Assembly (NCBI GenBank): GCA_030549335.1
Contig: CM060190.1
Coordinates: forward strand, 65,424,118-65,488,117
Length of the DNA stretch: 64,000 bases
Direction of reading: 5' to 3'
Source of the DNA: Pontederia crassipes
Taxonomy: Eukaryota; Streptophyta; Magnoliopsida; Commelinales; Pontederiaceae
Shown: piece after piece, positions 58,412-64,000 of the stretch
How the letters are laid out: every line of letters begins with the position of its first letter
How positions within the stretch are numbered: the first letter of the stretch is position 1
Made by a program: the position numbers and the translations under genes
The notes under the pieces: model-generated
What the model saw: only the letters and a program-made list of their open reading frames with translations
Databases searched by the model: none
Told to the model about the DNA's origin: nothing

Positions 58412-61243
58412 CATGATCTAATGCTGTAAAAATGGAAGCAACATTAAACCCTTAGAATCTGACTTCATGGGAGGGATCAATCTCTGGTAACATCTGTTCA
58501 ATAACTCACAGGAGCACAGTGATCTGAATATGTTGAAATTCCACTGTGAGGATAGATCTTGATTTGTGAAACCCAAGATTTTATTTTCAAATAAGAGTGC
58601 TGAATTATAAAACTGAGTTCCCAACCTTTTGAAATAAGATAGTTTATACATTAGATTAGGGCTCTATTTGTCAAAACCTAGTAATTCCATTGAAAGATAG
58701 TGATTTAATTAGAGAATAATGATTAAATTAAAGAAGATATTAACAAATAGCGAATAGCGAGATAAATATAATTGTTTTAACTAATGTGTACATACAAAAT
58801 GACAAAAATATTAATATAAAAATATTATTTCCACTCATTACTTTAAACATCATATTCATTTTATATATTTTATTTTGGATAGTGATATTTCTTTAAAAAA
58901 TATTTTAATATAAAAATATTGATTTTTTAAAATCATTTTTTCCTTGTTGTAAGTAAAATTAAGTATGTGAAACATTAAAATAAAAAATAAAATATTATAT
59001 TTAAAAATTAAATAGTTTTTCATTAAAAATACTGAGGATATAGTAGGAATAAAATGTAAAATCCCAATACTCTATAAGTTACTCTAACAAAACTTATAGA
59101 GTTTTGTACTCAAAACGCTAAATATTAGCTTTAAAAAAATTCACCAATTGCTTAAATTAAGGTTTTGTTTCCAATCGTTACTTTTTTTATGTGTGCCTAG
59201 ATCTTGTAATAAAATATTTTAAAATTAATTTATATTTAAATTTTTAATGGAAAGTTTCTATTTATTCTAAATACTTTAGATGTTATTCTATATTATGTAT
59301 TTTTTTTTTGCATTTTTAAAGATTTTTTTATTTTTTTTCTAAATTTTCGAAAGATGTTCGAATCCATTGTAAGTTTGATGTTCTAACGACGTCACTCGTC
59401 TAAAGTTTCGGAAGTTCTGATAGATAGAGACGTCGAAAATTCTTACGGAATCAAAAAAATTTTGCGATGAATGTTTTTTTATCGATTTATTCCCATTGAA
59501 AATTTCATATGACAGCTTCGTCCGTCCGAAATGTGAACTTTTCTTTGTAAAGCTTTTAGTTGTTGGGTTATGTTCTTCTTATGTTGTTAGAAAACTAGCA
59601 TCTTTATATTCAATTTGATTTTTCCCGTTATGTGAATCACAAAAATTAAGAGTAAAAATATTACTTTTTTATATGTACATCTAACACAAATTCTTAAAAG
59701 TTTCAAATTTTTATTTAGTATAGGTAATAGAAACATTCAATATTATGTAGTTAGTATTCATTTGGAAGCTAGTACTTATATCATTTCCCATGGATCTTGT
59801 TCCTGTCTATATATTATAAACATATTATAAATTAAATATATATATAGTAATTTAGATTTTGAATGATCTTAAACATAAATTAAGAGGAAGGTGTGCAACA
59901 GAATGAGTTGATCATAGTCGAATGTTCATGGCACCTACTTAAATAAAAATATTAAACTACTTGTTAACGTCTTTATATCGATTATTGAAAAGAGTTTAGA
60001 GACGCATGCTTAATTAATTCATGATGAAAAGTAATAAAGAATTAAAAAGATCAATATGCATATATTTTCTATATATTATTATGTAACACAATATTCTGGA
60101 AAACATCGTATAACTATTTTAAAATAATATTAAATTTAAAAATAGGGATATTGTTAATATTTTTAGTGCAATTTTTTTATATCTTTAAATACTGAAAATT
60201 TTATAATTTCCGGAGATATTAAATGTGTTGGAGTGGACATATGACTAATCACGTTCATGGCCCGGGTTAGCAGGCCAATGGTTCATACTCAAATATTTTT
60301 CTCAAACTAAGTTCTGATACTTATTTAGATGAAAATAAAATATAATAGGGAAAACACGAGTTTTTTATTTCAAATTTAGACTAAATTTTATTTTGCATAA
60401 AAAGTTAATTTTGATTTATTCTAAAATTTACATAAAAATTATGAACTTTTAAATCCGTTATGAATACTAAAAGTTCATGATCTTTTATGCAAAAATAAAA
60501 ATACGCTAAGTTTAAAAATAAAACTAAAGTTCGATTTTTTTTATACATTTTACTCAATATAATATTCATATCTCATATTCATTTATATTAAAAGGAAGGC
60601 AAGGAGAAAGCAATGCCACATTCATATTAGTGTTGTAAAGATTTTAGATAGAATCGGACAAGAACCCCAGTCTTTTGAGACCTAATTTAGATACCAACCA
60701 CTCAACTAATTATTGTTATGTGAAAGTTTGCTAGTTGATTTTTATTTATTTCTCTATTTTATCGTAAAGATCGTAATTTCTTTACTACATTTGGATGTTG
60801 AAGTATTAAAAAACTTCATCCTCCAATTAAAATAAAATGTTAGATAATTTATTCAATTTTAAGAGAATTTTAACACTTTATCTTAAATCGATATTAATAA
60901 TTAAGTCAATGAATCAAAAGTTTTTATATATTAATTTATATGTTCAAGACCAAAATAAGGAATAAATTTGAACAATTGTATTATTATTTTATTTATTAAA
61001 TTCTTATAGTTTGACATATATACACTATATTAATTATTGATAACTATATGTTTTCACCAATATTTTTATATTATTTTGTTAACCGTCCAACCATTGGGGA
61101 CAAACGATTGGACGAACTCGACGTGATCCCAATCTTTCGGGTCTATACCCAATTTTACAACACTATTTCATATACAACCATATGTCATTACTATTACTTA
61201 TTTGAATTTATTAATACATAATAGTGTAAAATGATATATATAT
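58412..61243. other. A+T-rich intergenic region
   Basis: About 2.8 kb with many A and T runs and no long open frame. No gene, RNA or known repeat could be supported. Confidence 0.5.
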
Positions 61244-61948
61244 GATTTAATGGGGGCCATACGCCTTGTGTGGCGTATGACCCCCATACGCATCTACGCG
61301 CACTGTCCGATTAGATCGGACGGTGAGCGATGTGCCAGATCAGTCATCTCTCCTTCTCCGAGCACAGTCGCCATTGCCACCGTCGTCGTCGTCGTCGTCG
61401 CAGCCACCGGCACCTCTGAGCGTCGTCATCGTCGCCGGCTCCCCAACCTCGACCTTTGCAACATCATCCGAGCTTGCCTCCTGCGATCGTCGACCATGTT
61501 GATGATGACCTTCCCTCGCCGTCCTCGTCGTCGACCGGAGAGAAATGGGGAGAGCAGATCGCAACCCTTACCTCGCTGGATCCCTCGCAATCGGCCACCC
61601 TCGCTTTGTCAGTCGCCCTCATCTCATCGTTGTCGATGTTGCCATCGCTGAATCGGGAGAAGGGGGAGAGATTGGATCGCCTCGCCATTCGTGTCTCGCA
61701 GCCGCCGTCGCCTTGCCGCTCACGCCTCGTCACTGTCGCCCGCCGCTCTAGTCTCGCAGTCGCCGTCTCCTCGCCGCTCGTGTCTCACAGCCACCGTCAC
61801 CTCACCGCTCGCACCTCGTCGCTCGTGTCTCACAATCGTTGTCGCCTCACCGTTCGAACCTCTCCGTTGTCGCCTGGCGCTCATGCCTCGCCGTTCATGG
61901 CTCGTTGTCGCCCACCGTCCGATTAGGTGTATGAAACCCATTAAATCC
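61244..61948. mobile_element. Candidate TIR element with G+C-rich core
   Basis: The left end GATTTAATGGGGGCCATACG and the right end (reverse complement GGATTTAATGGGTTTCATAC) are imperfect inverted repeats. Further inside, CCGATTAGATCGGACGGTGAGCG pairs with CACCGTCCGATTAG. The left end also holds its own 34-bp hairpin (61251-61285: GGGGGCCATACGC and GGCGTATGACCCCC). The core 61330-61930 is G+C-rich with GTC/CGC runs and internal tandem similarity. Flanking AT repeats hide any target duplication. Confidence 0.5.
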
Positions 61949-61979
<31 letters not shown>

Positions 61980-61987
61980 TTATATTA

Positions 61988-62165
61988 TGATGCATTCACA
62001 ATATGTGATTGCACTATGCAATCTCATAATTTTGAACTGATTGACATCATTTTAATTTGGCGGTCCAAAACTTAAGCAATTTGAATCATTAGATTAAAAT
62101 AATTTCAATCCGATAGTTCAGAACTATGGGATTGCATGGTACAATTATAATTTGTGGTTGCACCC
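61988..62165. repeat. MITE-like inverted repeat
   Basis: The left arm (tgcattcacaatatgtgatt, then gcactatgcaatctcataat, then tttgaactga) pairs with the right arm (tagttcagaactatgggatt, then gcatggtacaatt, then tttgtggttgcaccc). A short loop separates them. Flanking bases are TA, compatible with a TA target site. It codes for nothing. Confidence 0.5.
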
Positions 62166-64000
62166 TAATATATAACCCTAATATATATATATATATATAT
62201 ATGGAAAAATATATCATGTGTGACATTTTTAAGATAATTAGAATAAAATATTAAATAATCTATATTGTTAGAAATGTCAAATAAGTTATATTTACTTGAG
62301 TTTGAACATGTAAAATTATTAAAAATAAAAGTAGATGTCATTTACTATCTATATCTGTATTATATTAAAAGCTATATGGCCTACATAAGTTAACATAAAA
62401 AAATAAAAAAAGAATAAGTAATTTATATCTTGCTAAAAACTAAAAAAGAGGGAGAGGGTGAGTAAATAAAGTAAAAATAACTATCAAATGAACGGTAGTG
62501 TTTTTTTGTTAAAAAATAATTTCATATAAATTTATTTTTATCGATGTGTTTACTTATATTATTTCCTACAAAGAAAGAAAAACAAAGGAAAGATAGTTCT
62601 AGATTTTTTTTAAAAAATTTGTAAAAAATATATTAAAAACATCAAATTTCATAATCATACGATACGCTCAGTTTCGTCGGCTGCGCATGGGTTAAGAACT
62701 TAAGATACTAGTAAGCCTAATAACCAAATTAGCTTGAGCTTATCTATTCTTAGTTGTCTACCCAAAAGAAAAATTTCACCCTAGTACAATTAATTTTCAT
62801 GGAGTCTTACTCTCATACAAGTGTATCAATAATCATAAAAGATTAGAAGGAACAATATTTTTTATGTTTGTAATCTTAAGAAACTCTAACCCCTCTTCCC
62901 CTAATGTCATCCTTTCAAGAGACCAGATCATGGAGCCTTGACAGAGCATGGCCATCAGTTCCTGTGTCCTGAAGCATTCTAGACAAACTTGGTCATAGTT
63001 TCCATGCACCTCTCAACTTTGGTGTTTTCCACATCAATGTTACTATGCTTTGCAATTCCAAAGTGGTGCTTTCTCCAAGTATTTGATGGTGCACTCATCA
63101 AGGAATCAGAAATAGTTGCTAAAGCAACGAATTATGTAGAAAAAAAGAGAATACTGACTTTGTGACTACTGCCAAAGTGATCCTTAAACCATTTGGCTTG
63201 TTGGTTCTTCATTTGTTTTGCTCACTGCTTGCTTTATTCTCCCACCTCTACTCCCAATTCTTCATTGATTGTGGCTTCTCCTTTCAAAGTGGACGTCCAT
63301 GCAGTCCATCATAACAACACTCGATAATTCTCTTTTCACATCTCAGCATCACATGTAATGATCTTGACTTGCGAACCTTTATTTTTTTTTGTTATCTCCT
63401 TAAGATATAGTGCTCATAATCAGCAGTGTCCATTTGTCACATGTAATGGTCTTCAACAAATCAGCATGATGAACTTGTATTTTGATAAGCAAAGAATCCA
63501 CTGGCACCGACCGGCTTTTATGGTAATAGATGGTTTCCTTTCAGAAAAGGAAAAGAAAAAGAAAAGAAAAATCTGTGAAACCAGATTTCTTCAAGCTGCA
63601 ATGATTCTTCATGTTCCCCCACTATAGACCGTTTTGGACTACGAGTAACCAGTAATAAATTTAAACAAATTCGCATTTTTACCATTTAACAGTCGGAGAA
63701 TCTGGTTCCTTATATAATTAAAGTTCCTCAGCTAACTGATAGAACAGGGCACACAGGAGCTACAAGGAAATTGCCAGCAAGTTCGTCATCAGAACAACCA
63801 GTAGAGATGTAAATGAAATTCTTGTACCTTGATAGGCTGGATTATTTTTACTACCACTATAATTATTTCCGGGGCATTATGCAGAAGTTTAATAATGTCA
63901 TCCATGCAGATTAATCTTATTGGCACTGAATTTTCATCGTCCCACGTTCAAAGAGGTCTGATATTTTGATACCTGTAGCTGGGCCTTCTGGTGTTCAGGC
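62166..64000. other. Right edge: A+T-rich, possible gene fragment beyond the window
   Basis: Composition becomes less A+T-rich after about 62880 and looks intron- or UTR-like. At the extreme end (63970-64000) the minus strand reads an exon-like string ending in a possible donor (cagctacag|gtatca), so a minus-strand gene may continue to the right. This cannot be settled here. A (TA)n tract lies at 62180-62201. Confidence 0.3.

Noticed and set aside
61250-61990. Overlapping frames up to 156 aa on both strands
   Set aside because: Low-complexity Arg/Ser/Pro-rich translations in a G+C-rich element core, with no splice context or family match.
1-64000. CRISPR array, operon or bacterial insertion sequence
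   Set aside because: The window is plant nuclear DNA with spliced genes; no regularly spaced short repeats or prokaryotic genes are present.

Overview
This window is nuclear DNA of a flowering plant. All protein genes are split by GT-AG introns, and they belong to plant families: a DRP1-type dynamin, purine permeases (PUP), a VAN3-binding/FORKED-like protein, ALG8, a MAN1/Src1 C-terminal protein and a plastid-targeted protein. Several first exons are very G+C-rich (ALG8, PUP copies 2 and 3, the plastid protein) while introns and spacers are A+T-rich. This suggests a monocot, which is an inference, not a proof.

Layout. 1-3369 is A+T-rich repeat-like DNA. 3370-10864 (+) encodes a MAN1-Src1p C-terminal-domain membrane protein in ten exons; its 3.9-kb intron 6 carries a tandem duplication split by a 1.7-kb element. 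12581-17672 (+) encodes a small plastid membrane protein with a C-terminal zinc ribbon; intron 2 holds a MULE-type MITE that itself holds a solo LTR. 18719-26751 (-) is a 15-exon DRP1E-type dynamin. 27921-30387 (-) is a VAN3-binding-protein-like gene whose probable leader intron holds a second solo LTR of the same family. 32.1-35.9 kb is repeat-rich and includes a chimeric insertion of a PI31 proteasome-regulator exon plus a SINE. 35934-45878 (-) is a tandem array of three purine permease genes. Between copies 2 and 3 lies a truncated, frameshifted copy of ALG8 exons 2-4 with a broken initiator tRNA-Met. The sources of that copy, an intact tRNA-iMet (51245-51316) and a four-exon ALG8 (51805-55804, -), are 8-9 kb to the right. 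55.9-64 kb has no gene I can support and is made of nested DNA transposons and A+T-rich sequence.

The genes do not form a pathway. The interest is in the mobile and duplicated DNA. A (TTG)n-tailed SINE-like family has eight copies, several with clear target-site duplications. Two of these have a matching empty site in a paralogous segment inside the same window, which orders the events in time. One SINE appears to have carried an upstream host exon with it. Three DNA elements are interrupted by later insertions, and several non-autonomous elements carry G+C-rich low-complexity cores.

Exon coordinates come from reading splice sites and homology by eye, so single-base errors are possible. No database search was run.
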